From positions 1 to 64,000 of the forward strand of contig CALWKS010000003.1 of assembly GCA_944381325.1 (NCBI GenBank): a DNA stretch of 64,000 nucleotides, written 5' to 3'. Positions 25,385 through 35,281 of the stretch are shown piece after piece (the first letter of the stretch is position 1; each line of letters starts with the position of its first letter). Below the pieces are notes generated by a model, which saw only the letters and a program-made list of their open reading frames with translations, was not told where the DNA came from and searched no databases. The position numbers were made by a program, and so were the translations under genes. The DNA is from an uncultured Christensenellaceae bacterium (lineage in GTDB: Bacteria > Bacillota > Clostridia > Christensenellales > UBA3700).

Positions 25385-26419
25385 TCAAAACGCGGGCGGA
25401 ATGAAGTCCAGACCGCAATCCTCCTTAAGTGAGAACATTATGTTCATATTCTGTATTGCCTGACCTGCCGCGCCTTTGACCATATTGTCAATTGCGGACA
25501 CTATAATTGCCCTGCCTGTATGCTCGTCTGCATGGACAGAAATGTCGCAGTAATTGCTGAATTTCACGTCCCTGAGATTAGCCGCTTTGCCGAGAGGGAG
25601 AACGCGTACGAATTTTTCGCGCGCGTAAAAGTCTGAGTACAGCTTGTGCAGTTCTTCCGCGCCGACTACAGACGAAAGAGACGCGTAGATAGTAGAGATA
25701 ATTCCTCTGTTTACGGGCAGAAGGTGCGGCACGAAAGTTACGTTGACCTTTTTGTCTGCAAGTTTTGACAGAGTCTGCTCTATTTCAGGCGTATGTCTGT
25801 GCGCCGCAACTTTGTAAGGCGAAAATGCCTCGTTGCAATTTGGATAATGCGTATTGTCCGCAAGACCTCTGCCTGCGCCCGTAACGCCTGACTTGCTGTC
25901 AATGACGATTCCGTCGTCCTTGACAAGTCCGCTCTTCATAAGCGGAGCAAGCCCCAGAGCTATGCTTGTGGGATAGCAACCGGGATTTCCTATGACGGGC
26001 TGACCTTTATACTCTGCACGCATGAGTTCTGGAATAAGATAAACGCTCTTTTCATGCAAATCCTTTTCCTCGTAAGTCTTGCCGTACCATTTTGTATATT
26101 CTTCAGCACTGTCAAGCCTGAAGTCTGCGCCGAGGTCTATGAGTTTCACGCCTTTTTCAACGCATTTTTTTGCCAGTTTTTCGCTGAGTCCGTGAGGCAA
26201 TGAAGCGAAAATAATGTCGCATTTGTCTATAAGCGCGTCCTCTGACTCAAGCGTATCGTCGCAGATTTTATAAAGATTGGGATAAACTTCGCTTATGCTC
26301 TTGCCTTCATAGCTGACCGAGCTTATACCAGCAACGGTAACTTCTGGATGAGACTGCAACAGTCTTACCAGTTCAACTCCCGCATATCCCGTAGCACCAA
26401 CAATTCCTGCCTTGATCAT
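25385..26419 (-). CDS. argC: N-acetyl-gamma-glutamyl-phosphate reductase
   Basis: 344 residues. NADPH-binding GIVGATGYAGVELVRLLQSHP opens the protein; the catalytic Cys is in IGNPGCYPTS; VTGAGRG and HRHTPEIEQ belong to the active site. It reduces acetylglutamyl phosphate to the semialdehyde. The ATG overlaps the argH stop by 4 nt (ATGA), so translation is coupled. Confidence 0.95.
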   Translation of the reverse strand: MIKAGIVGATGYAGVELVRLLQSHPEVTVAGISSVSYEGKSISEVYPNLYKICDDTLESEDALIDKCDIIFASLPHGLSEKLAKKCVEKGVKLIDLGADFRLDSAEEYTKWYGKTYEEKDLHEKSVYLIPELMRAEYKGQPVIGNPGCYPTSIALGLAPLMKSGLVKDDGIVIDSKSGVTGAGRGLADNTHYPNCNEAFSPYKVAAHRHTPEIEQTLSKLADKKVNVTFVPHLLPVNRGIISTIYASLSSVVGAEELHKLYSDFYAREKFVRVLPLGKAANLRDVKFSNYCDISVHADEHTGRAIIVSAIDNMVKGAAGQAIQNMNIMFSLKEDCGLDFIPPAF

Positions 26420-27804
26420 TCTTTCTCCTCTTTAAGAACGGTATTTTTTATAAGTTCGATGTGTTTCTTTACCGCTTCGGGCGCAGGTCCGCCCGTTACG
26501 CAACGCCCCTTTACGCAGGTATTGAGGTCGATCGCCTGATACACGTCTTCTTCAAACACGTCGCATATTTTTTTATACTCGGCAATATCCAGTTTGTCAA
26601 GCGTTGTATCTTTTTCAACGCATATTCCGACAAGCGTGCCTACTATCTTGTAAGCGTCGCGGAAAGCGAGCCCTTTCTTTACCAAATAGTCAGCGCAGTC
26701 GGTAGCGTTTATAAAGCCCTTTTCGCCCGCTTTTTTCATATTTTCCTTGTTGACGGTCATGGTGTCGAGCATAGGCTTTATCGTCGAAAGACACAGCTTT
26801 ATTGTGTCTACGCTGTCAAATATAGCCTCTTTGTCCTCCTGCATATCCTTGTTGTAAGCAAGAGGCAGACCTTTCATCATTGTGAGAAGCGCCGACAGAT
26901 TGCCGTTTACGCGTCCCGTTTTGCCGCGGATAAGCTCGCAAATATCGGGGTTTTTCTTCTGAGGCATAATGCTTGAACCAGTCGCGTATGCGTCGTCGAG
27001 TTCTATAAACTTGAATTCCCAACTGCTCCATAGCACTATTTCTTCAGAAAGTCTGGACAAATGCATCATGCAGATTGCAATCGCGTTTGCAAGCTCGATA
27101 ACGTAATCGCGGTCGCTCACTCCGTCCAGGCTGTTGTACATAGGATTGTCAAACCCGAGATGTTTTGCCGTAAACTCTCTGTCGATAGGATAAGTGGTTG
27201 TGGCAAGAGCGCCTGAGCCCAGAGGGCATTCGTTCATAAGCGAAAAGCAGTTGAACATTCTGACCATATCGCGCTTAAACATCTCAACGTATGCCATAAG
27301 ATGATGCGCAAACGTTATCGGTTGAGCTCTCTGCAGATGAGTATATCCCGGCATAACCGTTTCAAGGTTTTCTTCAGCCTTGTTCACGAGAGTTCTGATA
27401 AGCGCCTTTATCATACCGACGATGCAGTCGATCTGCCCTCTCATATACATTCTGAGATCAAGCGCAACCTGATCGTTTCTCGAACGCGCGGTATGCAGTC
27501 TTTTGCCCACCTCTCCCAGTCTCTCTGTAAGCACGGATTCAATAAACATGTGTATGTCTTCCGCGGTGGGGTCAAACGCAAGTTTTCCGCTCTCTATTTC
27601 TTCATAGATAGCGGAAAGCTCTTTTCCTATCAGGCGGCTGTCTTTTTCTGAGATTATGCCTTTTTTGCCCAGCATAGTCGCATGGATTATGCTGCCCGAT
27701 ATGTCTTCTTTGTACATACGGCTGTCAAAGGAAATCGAGCTGTTGAAGTCATTGACTTTTTCGTCGAGATCCTTTGAAAACCTTCCTTGCCACATTTTTG
27801 CCAT
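26416..27804 (-). CDS. argH: Argininosuccinate lyase
   Basis: 462 residues of the fumarase/aspartase superfamily. The signature GSSIMPQKKNP is present with its flexible catalytic loop, and the N-terminal MWQGRFSKDLDEKVNDFNSS and TARSRNDQVALDLRMY are diagnostic. It cleaves argininosuccinate to arginine and fumarate. The ATG shares one base with the argG stop. Confidence 0.96.
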   Translation of the reverse strand: MAKMWQGRFSKDLDEKVNDFNSSISFDSRMYKEDISGSIIHATMLGKKGIISEKDSRLIGKELSAIYEEIESGKLAFDPTAEDIHMFIESVLTERLGEVGKRLHTARSRNDQVALDLRMYMRGQIDCIVGMIKALIRTLVNKAEENLETVMPGYTHLQRAQPITFAHHLMAYVEMFKRDMVRMFNCFSLMNECPLGSGALATTTYPIDREFTAKHLGFDNPMYNSLDGVSDRDYVIELANAIAICMMHLSRLSEEIVLWSSWEFKFIELDDAYATGSSIMPQKKNPDICELIRGKTGRVNGNLSALLTMMKGLPLAYNKDMQEDKEAIFDSVDTIKLCLSTIKPMLDTMTVNKENMKKAGEKGFINATDCADYLVKKGLAFRDAYKIVGTLVGICVEKDTTLDKLDIAEYKKICDVFEEDVYQAIDLNTCVKGRCVTGGPAPEAVKKHIELIKNTVLKEEKE

Positions 27805-29018
27805 TATTTTTTCTTAGCCTTCATAAGAGCGTTGACTTTGATGGGCAGTCCGAACAGATTGATAAATCCCGCGCTGTCCTTCTGGTCGTAGCAATCGTCC
27901 TCAGCAAACGTAGCTATATCCTCGTCATACAGAGAGTACGGACTGGTAACGCCTGCGTTGATGATGTTGCCTTTGTAGAGTTTGAGTTTTACTTCACCGG
28001 TAACGGTTTCCTGCGTGCTGTCGACAAACGCGCTGAGCGCCTCGCGCAGCGGAGTGAACCACTGACCGTTGTAAACGAGATCCGCAAACTTTACCGCAAC
28101 GTGCTGTTTAAAGTGCGCTGTCTCTTTATCGAGGCACAACGTCTCGAGCACTTCGTGAGCGTGATAAAGGATCGTACCGCCGGGGGTCTCGTAAACGCCG
28201 CGCGACTTCATGCCCACAAGTCTGTTCTCGACGATATCCGCAATGCCTATTCCGTTTTCGCCGCCGACCTTGTTGAGATAAGCAACAATATCGCTGCCCT
28301 TCATCTTCTTGCCGTCGATGGATACGGGAACGCCCTTTTCGAAGCCGATTGTTACGTAAGTCGCTTTATCGGGAGCTTTTTCAGGGCTTACGCCAAGCTC
28401 GAGGATTTTATCATAGTCGGGCTCGTTTGCCGGATTTTCAAGGTCGAGACCTTCGTGCGACAAATGCCATATGTTCTTGTCCTTGCTGTAGTTGGTCTCT
28501 CTGCTGATAGCGAGAGGAACGTTGTGCGCTTCTGCATAATCTATCTCTTCGTCACGCGATTTGATATTCCATATACGCCAGGGAGCGATTATCTTCATAT
28601 TGGGAGCGAACGCCTTGATCGTCAGCTCGAATCTTACCTGGTCGTTGCCTTTGCCCGTACAACCGTGGCAGATAGCGTCAGCGCCTTCCTTAAGCGCGAT
28701 TTCAACGATTCTCTTTGCGATGATGGGGCGCGCGAAACTTGTACCGAGAAGATATTTGTTCTCATAAACTGCGCCTGCCTTCAGCGTGGGGAAAATGTAA
28801 TCGTCAACAAATTCGTCAGTAAGATCTTCAATGTAAAGCTTGCTTGCGCCGGTCTTCTTTGCCTTTTCTTCCAAGCCTTTGAGCTCAGCGCCCTGACCTA
28901 CGTTGCCTGCCACTGCGATGACCTCGCATCCGTCATAATTTTCCTTGAGCCAAGGAATGATTATCGAGGTATCGAGACCTCCTGAATATGCCAATACGAC
29001 TTTTTTGATCTTGTCCAT
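27804..29018 (-). CDS. argG: Argininosuccinate synthase
   Basis: 404 residues. The P-loop-like ATP site [15 protein letters not shown] starts the protein; [32 protein letters not shown] and [15 protein letters not shown] follow. It joins citrulline and aspartate with ATP. First gene of the eight-gene operon argG-H-C-J-B-D-F-GNAT, with GAGAGG before the ATG. Confidence 0.96.
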   Translation of the reverse strand: MDKIKKVVLAYSGGLDTSIIIPWLKENYDGCEVIAVAGNVGQGAELKGLEEKAKKTGASKLYIEDLTDEFVDDYIFPTLKAGAVYENKYLLGTSFARPIIAKRIVEIALKEGADAICHGCTGKGNDQVRFELTIKAFAPNMKIIAPWRIWNIKSRDEEIDYAEAHNVPLAISRETNYSKDKNIWHLSHEGLDLENPANEPDYDKILELGVSPEKAPDKATYVTIGFEKGVPVSIDGKKMKGSDIVAYLNKVGGENGIGIADIVENRLVGMKSRGVYETPGGTILYHAHEVLETLCLDKETAHFKQHVAVKFADLVYNGQWFTPLREALSAFVDSTQETVTGEVKLKLYKGNIINAGVTSPYSLYDEDIATFAEDDCYDQKDSAGFINLFGLPIKVNALMKAKKK

Positions 29019-29047
29019 AAATACACCTCTCGTGCTTTGTTGTATTT

Positions 29048-29100
29048 ATATTATATCAATTTGATTTCTATTGCAAGCATTTTAACATAATTATTCACAA
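29048..29100 (-). promoter_or_regulatory. arg operon promoter with adjacent ARG-box-like site
   Basis: On the minus strand an extended -10 TGATATAAT (29058-29050) follows TTGCAA (29076-29071); the spacer is 15 bp to TATAAT or 17 bp to TAATAT. Upstream of the -35, TTGTGAATAATTATG (29100-29086) resembles one ARG box with its TGAAT half and AT centre. Confidence 0.6.
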
Positions 29101-29165
29101 TTTTTTATAAAAATTTATTATCGCACTATTGTTTACTTTGAATATTCGTGTTAAATTGTATTTTT

Positions 29166-29200
29166 ATGCATTTATTCGTGAATATATTCATGTTATGCAT
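29166..29200. promoter_or_regulatory. Distal ARG-box-like palindrome
   Basis: TGAATATATTCA (29179-29190) is a perfect 12-bp palindrome and sits between ATGCA (29166-29170) and TGCAT (29196-29200). TGAAT/ATTCA halves are the core of ArgR/AhrC boxes, but the spacing is 2 bp shorter than consensus. A further TTGAATATTCG lies near 29138. Together they suggest cooperative ArgR binding upstream of argG. Confidence 0.5.
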
Positions 29201-29309
29201 CTTATGCCAGAATTTTATCTGACACATGCAATACTGACACAAAATTCAAAATAAAAGTCATAAATCAAAATCCCTTGCCTCAACCGCAAAGGAATCTGAC
29301 TGTTTCCTT

Positions 29310-30485
29310 TTATTCATCAAGTATTTCTGTCATTGTCGCATCTGAAATAAGGAAGCCTTTTCCTGCGAGCGAAAACTCTCTGCCTACGTATTCTCTGAGC
29401 TGAGCCGCAGTCATAGACACGTTGGGCGTGCATCCTGAAAGATTGCCCTTCTTTCCTTCAATGAACGTAGTGAGTATGTAGTCTCTGGATATCACGTGTA
29501 TATCTCCTACCTTGCCGTAAGCGTTTATAAGCGCATCCTGAATAACGTATACTGTGTTGTTTTTTATTTTTTCAGTTATCTGCGTCTGGACAGCCTTGTC
29601 TTTAACGGGGAACATTCCTGCATAAGCATTGTAAGTCATAGTGCTCATTGCGCCGTTGAAATCGATGACCGCGCCCTTTAAATTGAGATATTCAAACGCG
29701 TCGGCAGCCTTAAGCGCAGTAGGAGTCGGAGAAACTGTCTCTTCCAGCATATCCATTTCACCTGAGACCTCTGTACCAGGCATATAAGGATCTGCAAGAG
29801 AAATCCTGTCAGGCAGTATATTCGTATTTGTAATGATGCCTTCGTCTGCGAGTTTATAAAGCGTATAAGCCGCCGCGGTGACTACTTGTCCGCCGAACGA
29901 GTGCCCCACTAAGATAACGTCCTGATCTCCTGCGTTTTTCATGACCGCATTCATCGATCTCACGAATTCACCTGCGAAACTTCTGCCGTCAAGAGCCTTT
30001 ACTGCCGCATAGTAATTGGAATCTTTATCGCTGATAGAATCAGCCAACTTTACCACCCAGATCTCGTTTTGCAGATTTTCAAGTTCATGCGCATAATCAT
30101 ACCAGTCCCAGAAAGCTACGTTGTATCCGAGCTCTTTGAGCTCTTTCGCATAATTGTAATTGTCTGAAGCGCCTCCTGTCTTGCTGATAGTCTTAGAAAG
30201 CGTTGCAAACTCTTCTCTCTCTTCAGAGCTGAGCTTCCAGCCGTGAGAATAAATTAGCGTAGGCTTGGACGGATCGTAGTATTCAGTAGGCATATTCTCC
30301 TGCGAGATCATAGTGTCGTCAGTCTCTCCGCTGTCGCCGTACCAATAAAGTCCGTACAGAGTGTCTGAGCGGAGCGACATATCCACCTGCCTTCCTTCAT
30401 TTTTCAAATCGTCGCAAGCTGTAAAAGCACAAATTGCAGCAGTCAGAATAACGATGCAAATAAATACAGCAAAAAACTTTTTCAT
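29310..30485 (-). CDS. Alpha/beta-hydrolase (lipase-like) lipoprotein
   Basis: 391 residues. A lipoprotein signal ends at Cys24 (ICAFTAC). Then comes an alpha/beta-hydrolase domain of the pancreatic-lipase-like type: oxyanion loop TLIYSHGW at about residue 76, nucleophile elbow GHSFGG with Ser196, Asp in SLADPYMPG near residue 232 and a candidate His in GDIHVISRDY near 342. It should hydrolyse esters outside the cell membrane. The substrate is not evident. It has its own promoter and no operon partner. Confidence 0.82.
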   Translation of the reverse strand: MKKFFAVFICIVILTAAICAFTACDDLKNEGRQVDMSLRSDTLYGLYWYGDSGETDDTMISQENMPTEYYDPSKPTLIYSHGWKLSSEEREEFATLSKTISKTGGASDNYNYAKELKELGYNVAFWDWYDYAHELENLQNEIWVVKLADSISDKDSNYYAAVKALDGRSFAGEFVRSMNAVMKNAGDQDVILVGHSFGGQVVTAAAYTLYKLADEGIITNTNILPDRISLADPYMPGTEVSGEMDMLEETVSPTPTALKAADAFEYLNLKGAVIDFNGAMSTMTYNAYAGMFPVKDKAVQTQITEKIKNNTVYVIQDALINAYGKVGDIHVISRDYILTTFIEGKKGNLSGCTPNVSMTAAQLREYVGREFSLAGKGFLISDATMTEILDE

Positions 30486-30511
30486 AACACCCTCCGCATA
30501 AATTTAATTAT

Positions 30512-30540
30512 ATTATAATTAATTTATCAAATTCAGTCAA
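30512..30540 (-). promoter_or_regulatory. Promoter of the lipase-like lipoprotein gene
   Basis: TTGACT (30540-30535), 17-bp spacer, TATAAT (30517-30512), 27 bp before the ATG, which has GGAGGG upstream. Confidence 0.82.
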
Positions 30541-30819
30541 TTATGCTGAATAAATTATCCTTTATCCGCAAAAGAAATAACAAATATTTTGGTGTTTCAG
30601 TCGCCATTAAATAACAGTTCTCAGACACACAATAAAATGCGTTTTTTATGAGATACGACACACCGTCCCTGTTGCCACACTAATTGATATTATCAGGCGT
30701 ATTTCTTCCATTGTCATACTTTTCGCTGTTTCTGCATTCAGCGAATCTTGCTATGCTTTTACAATTTCTTTAAACGTGATAAAGCCTGTATTCAACAATT
30801 TCAATTGCCCCACATAATA
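30541..30819. other. Intergenic region, no gene seen
   Basis: About 280 bases between the lipase-like gene promoter and the terminator of the next gene upstream. I found no ORF with a ribosome site, no repeat and no structured RNA. Confidence 0.6.
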
Positions 30820-30855
30820 AAAAAGCGGAACAGCCTTTCGACTGTTCCGCTTTAT
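30820..30855 (-). terminator. Terminator of the large lipoprotein gene
   Basis: A 12-bp perfect stem AAAGCGGAACAG/CTGTTCCGCTTT with an 8-nt loop, followed on the minus strand by T residues, 20 bp after the stop at 30876. Confidence 0.88.
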
Positions 30856-30875
30856 TCATATGTTTGTCAAGAGAA

Positions 30876-33836
30876 TTACTTAACGTTGCATTTTGTTGCC
30901 CACGGACCGCCCTTAGCACAGTTCTCGCAGACGATCACTTTGTTTACGCTTGCGATATCATTTGCGGTAGAAGTCGTGTCACCGATGTTTACGCTTACGT
31001 TAGCAAGGTCAAACTTGATGGTAACCTTGACCGTTGTGATATCTTCAGCAGCGCCGTTATCGGTAAGCGTACCGCTGTTTACTGCGGAGATAGCAGCTAC
31101 GTCAAAGTCGACGAATGCAGCCAGACCGTATGAGTAAACGTCTACATTGCCCGTGAACTTGCTGTTTGCGATAGTTCCGTTGTTTACAGCAGCGATACCT
31201 GCAACCGCATAATCCTTACCGGTATAAGCCTCGAGAGCTACGTCAACGTTGCCTGCGAATACTACGTTGTCGATAGTACCGTTGTTGACAGCTATGAAGC
31301 CTGCCTTTTCACCTGCGAAGGATTTTACCGTGTAATTCTTGATCGCTTTTCCGTTGCCCTGCAGCGTGCCGTTGAATACGCTGATCGGAGCGATTTCAGC
31401 GCCCTTCATATCGATGTCATCGGTAATGGTGATTACCGCGCCGTCGAAAGAAGCGTTGCTGCTTATCATATCAAGGATCTGATCTGCGGTGAATACGTTG
31501 TAGTTGTTAGCACCGTTAGCAAACTGGTTCCAAGCAACAGTACCTTCTACGTCAAGATTGAGGACGAGAGACTTGCCGCCTACGCTCATTTCGATCTTAT
31601 TTATACCGTTGTCGAGCAGGAGCAGTTCTTTTACAGGTACGGAAACAGTAGCCTTTGTTTCAGTTCTGTCGATTTCGCTGATAGTTACGTCATCACTGGT
31701 AACAGTGGTTTCAGCATTTGCAAAGCCGTTGTAGTTGATACCGAATTCAAGCGTTGCGCCTGCATTGGTATAGCTTGCCTTGTTGAATACAATTGTGTCG
31801 TTGTCAAGAATAGGATCAGCAAGAGAGAATCTGTAAGCAACGTCGACCTTAAGGTCAGTGTTTGCAGCATAAGTAGCGGTAACGGTCGTCGGCTCGATAT
31901 CCTTGGTAACTCTGATCACATAGTTTTCGATAGCGAGATCCTTTCCTGCGCTTTCGAAGATAAATTCTTCAGCTGAAGCAGCTTCGGTATATCTGGTCTT
32001 GGTGACAAGATCGTACATTTCCTTGTAGTAGATAGCAGGAATGTTGGTGTTGATAGCGCTGAGCGTGTAGCTCTGAACTTCAGCGCCTACGCCGAGTACG
32101 AGATATCTGTTGCCTGCTTCGTAACCCTTGATTTCTCCGTCGACGATGTCAACCTTATCTGCAAGGTTAAGGAGGCTGCCTATCTTAAGACCGTAAGAAA
32201 GGTTGATGTCATAATAGAAACCGCCCTCGAAATAAACGCCGCCTACGAAATAATCGTCAGCTTCGTCGATGAGGTTGGAAGATTCGCCGTAACCGTAGAG
32301 TCTGTTGTAGTTGCCTATTTCAGCTTCAATGCCTACGCCGAGTACACCTGCGAGAACGTCAAAACTGAGATCCTGTCTGAGACCGACTTTGAGTTCTGCC
32401 TGACCGCCGAGGTCTACCGTTACTTTGTCGAAGCCGTTTTCGTCAAGCTCCTGAGCGTATGCCTGAATGCCGTCAGCCTTTGTGTACATAACACCGACTT
32501 CGTAGTCGAGCTGAGCGTGAGCTTCTGCATTGATGTCGCCTGCAACGCTGAATCTGAACATAAGGTCTGCGTTATAGGTGATTGAAGCTACACCGTTTGC
32601 GATGGGAACAGTCCACTTGAACAGCGGGATAGCGGTTGCATCGTCTCTGCTGTCGTTAGCAAGTTCAACGAGCTTATCCATAAGTTCAGGAACGTTTACC
32701 GCGCCGGTATAACCGCCGTCAGCTCCGAGAGATACGGTGGTAGTAATATCGTTTCTTACAATAGCGTTGAGTGAGAATTCCTCAGCAACGGTAGCCTTGT
32801 TGATGTCAGCGCTTGCTTCAACTTCCATCACGTTGTGAACGGTGATGACGAGGTCGCTTGAAGCATAACCTTCAACGGTAACAACATTGGGAACCGTGAT
32901 TGTGATATCAACAACAACCTTTCCGTTTTCAAAAGTAGGAACTGAAATATCGAATTCAGGCTTTGAACCGAACACGGAGAAGATGCTCATAGCGAGTTCG
33001 CTGTTGTCGAGAGCCTTCTTGCCGTTCATATAATCGAAGTCAACGTTGCTGTCTTCGGTCATTTTGCTGGTAGCGCTGTATTCGAATTCTTCAAAAAGTT
33101 CAGAAAGTTCAGGCTTTACATATTCAATATAATATACGCCGTTGGTAGCGGGTTCAGCCTTAACGACCTTATAAGCAGCCTGAGAGCCGTCAGCATTTTC
33201 TACGAGATATATCGTGCCGGCAGTCATTGCGCTTGCAGCATTCGTCTGCAGGTTCATAGTGCCGGTGGTTACGCCGTAACCGTCAGTGCTTTCACTGCCC
33301 TGGTTGACTACTGCAGCCGCGCTGTAAGTAAGGAAACCTGAATTGAGTTTTACGTTGTTGGCAGAATTGCCGATATCGAAAGTAATAACCGAAACGCCTT
33401 CGTATTTTACGAAAGTAGCGCCGTTTGAAAGAGTGATCTTGTAAACTCTGCCCTTTTCGTAACCGCCGTCAGGAGCCCATACTGTGAAAACACCGTTGTT
33501 TTCTTTGATATCGACCGCAACTTTACCGCCTGTCGCGTTGGTAACGGAAATATCTGATGCGCTGTCAGCTTTTACGTCAAAGGATATGTAAGCGTCTGCA
33601 TCGAAAATAGCGTAGCTTGTACCTCCCTGAGAAGTGCCGCCGTTGCCGCCTTCGGTCCAACCGCCTCCGCCTGCGTTGTTTCCTCCGTTTTCGCCTTCGT
33701 CTCCGCCGGGCTGAGTTACGTCGCCGCCGTTGTTATCAGGGGTATTCACCTTATCCTGACAACCGACTACGGTAACTGCGAGCATAGCAAATACGAGAAC
33801 AAGTGCGAGCAGAATAAGGAATCTGTTCTTTCTCAT
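30876..33836 (-). CDS. Large surface lipoprotein with GLUG-like repeats
   Basis: 986 residues. The signal peptide ends in a lipobox (VTVVGC), followed by a Gly/Asn/Glu-rich linker of about 50 residues that would span the wall. Beta-rich domains fill the middle. Near the C-terminus are GLUG-like repeats of the form AGFIAVNNGTIDNVVFAGNV, AGIAAVNNGTIANSKFTGNV and AAISAVNSGTLTDNG, typical of beta-helical surface proteins. The last residues are unusual: CENCAKGGPWATKC, a Cys-x2-Cys and a later Cys that may bind metal or form disulfides. The ATG at 33836 has GGAGG at 7 nt. Function unknown; adhesion or glycan binding is possible. It is monocistronic. Confidence 0.78.
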   Translation of the reverse strand: MRKNRFLILLALVLVFAMLAVTVVGCQDKVNTPDNNGGDVTQPGGDEGENGGNNAGGGGWTEGGNGGTSQGGTSYAIFDADAYISFDVKADSASDISVTNATGGKVAVDIKENNGVFTVWAPDGGYEKGRVYKITLSNGATFVKYEGVSVITFDIGNSANNVKLNSGFLTYSAAAVVNQGSESTDGYGVTTGTMNLQTNAASAMTAGTIYLVENADGSQAAYKVVKAEPATNGVYYIEYVKPELSELFEEFEYSATSKMTEDSNVDFDYMNGKKALDNSELAMSIFSVFGSKPEFDISVPTFENGKVVVDITITVPNVVTVEGYASSDLVITVHNVMEVEASADINKATVAEEFSLNAIVRNDITTTVSLGADGGYTGAVNVPELMDKLVELANDSRDDATAIPLFKWTVPIANGVASITYNADLMFRFSVAGDINAEAHAQLDYEVGVMYTKADGIQAYAQELDENGFDKVTVDLGGQAELKVGLRQDLSFDVLAGVLGVGIEAEIGNYNRLYGYGESSNLIDEADDYFVGGVYFEGGFYYDINLSYGLKIGSLLNLADKVDIVDGEIKGYEAGNRYLVLGVGAEVQSYTLSAINTNIPAIYYKEMYDLVTKTRYTEAASAEEFIFESAGKDLAIENYVIRVTKDIEPTTVTATYAANTDLKVDVAYRFSLADPILDNDTIVFNKASYTNAGATLEFGINYNGFANAETTVTSDDVTISEIDRTETKATVSVPVKELLLLDNGINKIEMSVGGKSLVLNLDVEGTVAWNQFANGANNYNVFTADQILDMISSNASFDGAVITITDDIDMKGAEIAPISVFNGTLQGNGKAIKNYTVKSFAGEKAGFIAVNNGTIDNVVFAGNVDVALEAYTGKDYAVAGIAAVNNGTIANSKFTGNVDVYSYGLAAFVDFDVAAISAVNSGTLTDNGAAEDITTVKVTIKFDLANVSVNIGDTTSTANDIASVNKVIVCENCAKGGPWATKCNVK

Positions 33837-33897
33837 AACCAAACCTCCACAATTCCATATATTCGAGGGGGCGCAATCTGCTCCCTATATTAATAAG

Positions 33898-33926
33898 ATT
33901 TTAGCACTATAATTAATAATTTTCAA
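33898..33926 (-). promoter_or_regulatory. Promoter of the large lipoprotein gene
   Basis: TTGAAA (33926-33921), 17-bp spacer, TAAAAT (33903-33898). Confidence 0.75.
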
Positions 33927-33969
33927 GACTTAAAAAGAACTTAAACGTAAAATTTTTGTAAAATTAATT

Positions 33970-35271
33970 TTACCTTAAGCTTTTAAGCACGCTTTCAAGA
34001 TGCTTTGCAAGCGTTTTTGCCTTGCTTTCGCTCTTGCATTCGACCATTATTCTGATTTTCGGTTCTGTGCCTGACGCACGCAGAAGAACTCTGCCCTGAC
34101 CTGCCAGCTGTTCATAAACCTTGCCCACCTCGTGAGTTACAGCCTCGCTGTTTATAATTCTGAGTTTGTCAGAAACGGGCACGTTTATATTGACCTGAGC
34201 ATATCCCTTCGCATCATCCAGCTGAGACAACGTTTTGCCTGAATCCACGATGATCTGAGCTATCACAAGAGATGCCAGGATTCCGTCACCCGTAGTCGTA
34301 TACTTGCCAAGAATTATATGTCCCGACTGCTCTGCGCCGAGGGGAGAACCGTCCTTAAGCATCTGCTCCAGAACGTATTTGTCGCCTATGTCCGCTCTTA
34401 CCAGCTTTATTCCTTTATTTTCAAGCGCTTCCTGAACGCCCATGTTGGTATGGTGCGTACCCACGACAGAGCCAGTGTCGAGAATTCCCTTCTTCTTTGC
34501 GTCGCAAGCAAGGATATACAGAAGATGATCGCCGTCCACAACGCTGCCGTTTTCATCAACGGCAATAAGTCTGTCCGCATCGCCGTCATAAGCAAAACCG
34601 ACGTCAAAGCCGCCGTCCTTCACCTTTGAGGAGAGATTGGACGCATAAAGCGCGCCTACGTTTTCGTTTATATCTATGCCTGCCGCAGACGTATTTATTA
34701 CAACCACGCCTGCCCCTGCCTGTTCAAAAACGCTCTTAGCCACTCTGCCCGCCGCGCCGTTGGAACAGTCCACAAGCACTCTGAGACCGTTAAGTCCGTG
34801 TATCTGCGACACAAGGAATTTAGCGTAATCCGCGGCAGAATCGTGCATAAACATATATTTGCCCGTAGCGATAGCCTTTACCACATGAGGCTGAGCCATT
34901 TTTGTTTCAAGTTCTCTTTCTCTCTTGTCTCCGAGCTTGTAGCCCTCGGAATCGAAAACCTTAATGCCGTTATACTCGGCAGGATTGTGCGACGCGCTTA
35001 TAACAACGCCGTAATCAGCCTTGTAAAAACGCGTAAGGTAAGCTATGCCTGCCGTCGGCATTACTCCTACGTCGAGCACGTCTCCGCCGCCCTGCATAAC
35101 GCCCGTCGCCACAGCATGCAGGAGCATATCTCCCGAAACTCGTGTATCCATACCGATAAGCACGCGGCAGTTCTTTTTACAACTTGCCAAAGCGTTGCCC
35201 ACGCTCTGCGCAAGCTGACAAGTGAGTTCTACGTTTGCTACGCCTCTTATACCGTCAGTTCCGAAATACAT
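33970..35271 (-). CDS. glmM: Phosphoglucosamine mutase
   Basis: 433 residues. It converts glucosamine-6-phosphate to glucosamine-1-phosphate for peptidoglycan precursor synthesis. The phospho-serine loop is ISASHNPAEYNG with Ser94, the metal loop DGDADRLIAVDE, and the phosphate-binding C-terminal loop RASGTEPKIRIMVE. The N-terminal FGTDGIRG is diagnostic for GlmM as against phosphomannomutase. It lies 10 bp after a stand-alone GlmU acetyltransferase gene, so two consecutive steps of the pathway sit together. Confidence 0.94.
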   Translation of the reverse strand: MYFGTDGIRGVANVELTCQLAQSVGNALASCKKNCRVLIGMDTRVSGDMLLHAVATGVMQGGGDVLDVGVMPTAGIAYLTRFYKADYGVVISASHNPAEYNGIKVFDSEGYKLGDKRERELETKMAQPHVVKAIATGKYMFMHDSAADYAKFLVSQIHGLNGLRVLVDCSNGAAGRVAKSVFEQAGAGVVVINTSAAGIDINENVGALYASNLSSKVKDGGFDVGFAYDGDADRLIAVDENGSVVDGDHLLYILACDAKKKGILDTGSVVGTHHTNMGVQEALENKGIKLVRADIGDKYVLEQMLKDGSPLGAEQSGHIILGKYTTTGDGILASLVIAQIIVDSGKTLSQLDDAKGYAQVNINVPVSDKLRIINSEAVTHEVGKVYEQLAGQGRVLLRASGTEPKIRIMVECKSESKAKTLAKHLESVLKSLR

Positions 35272-35281
35272 AAGCCACCTC

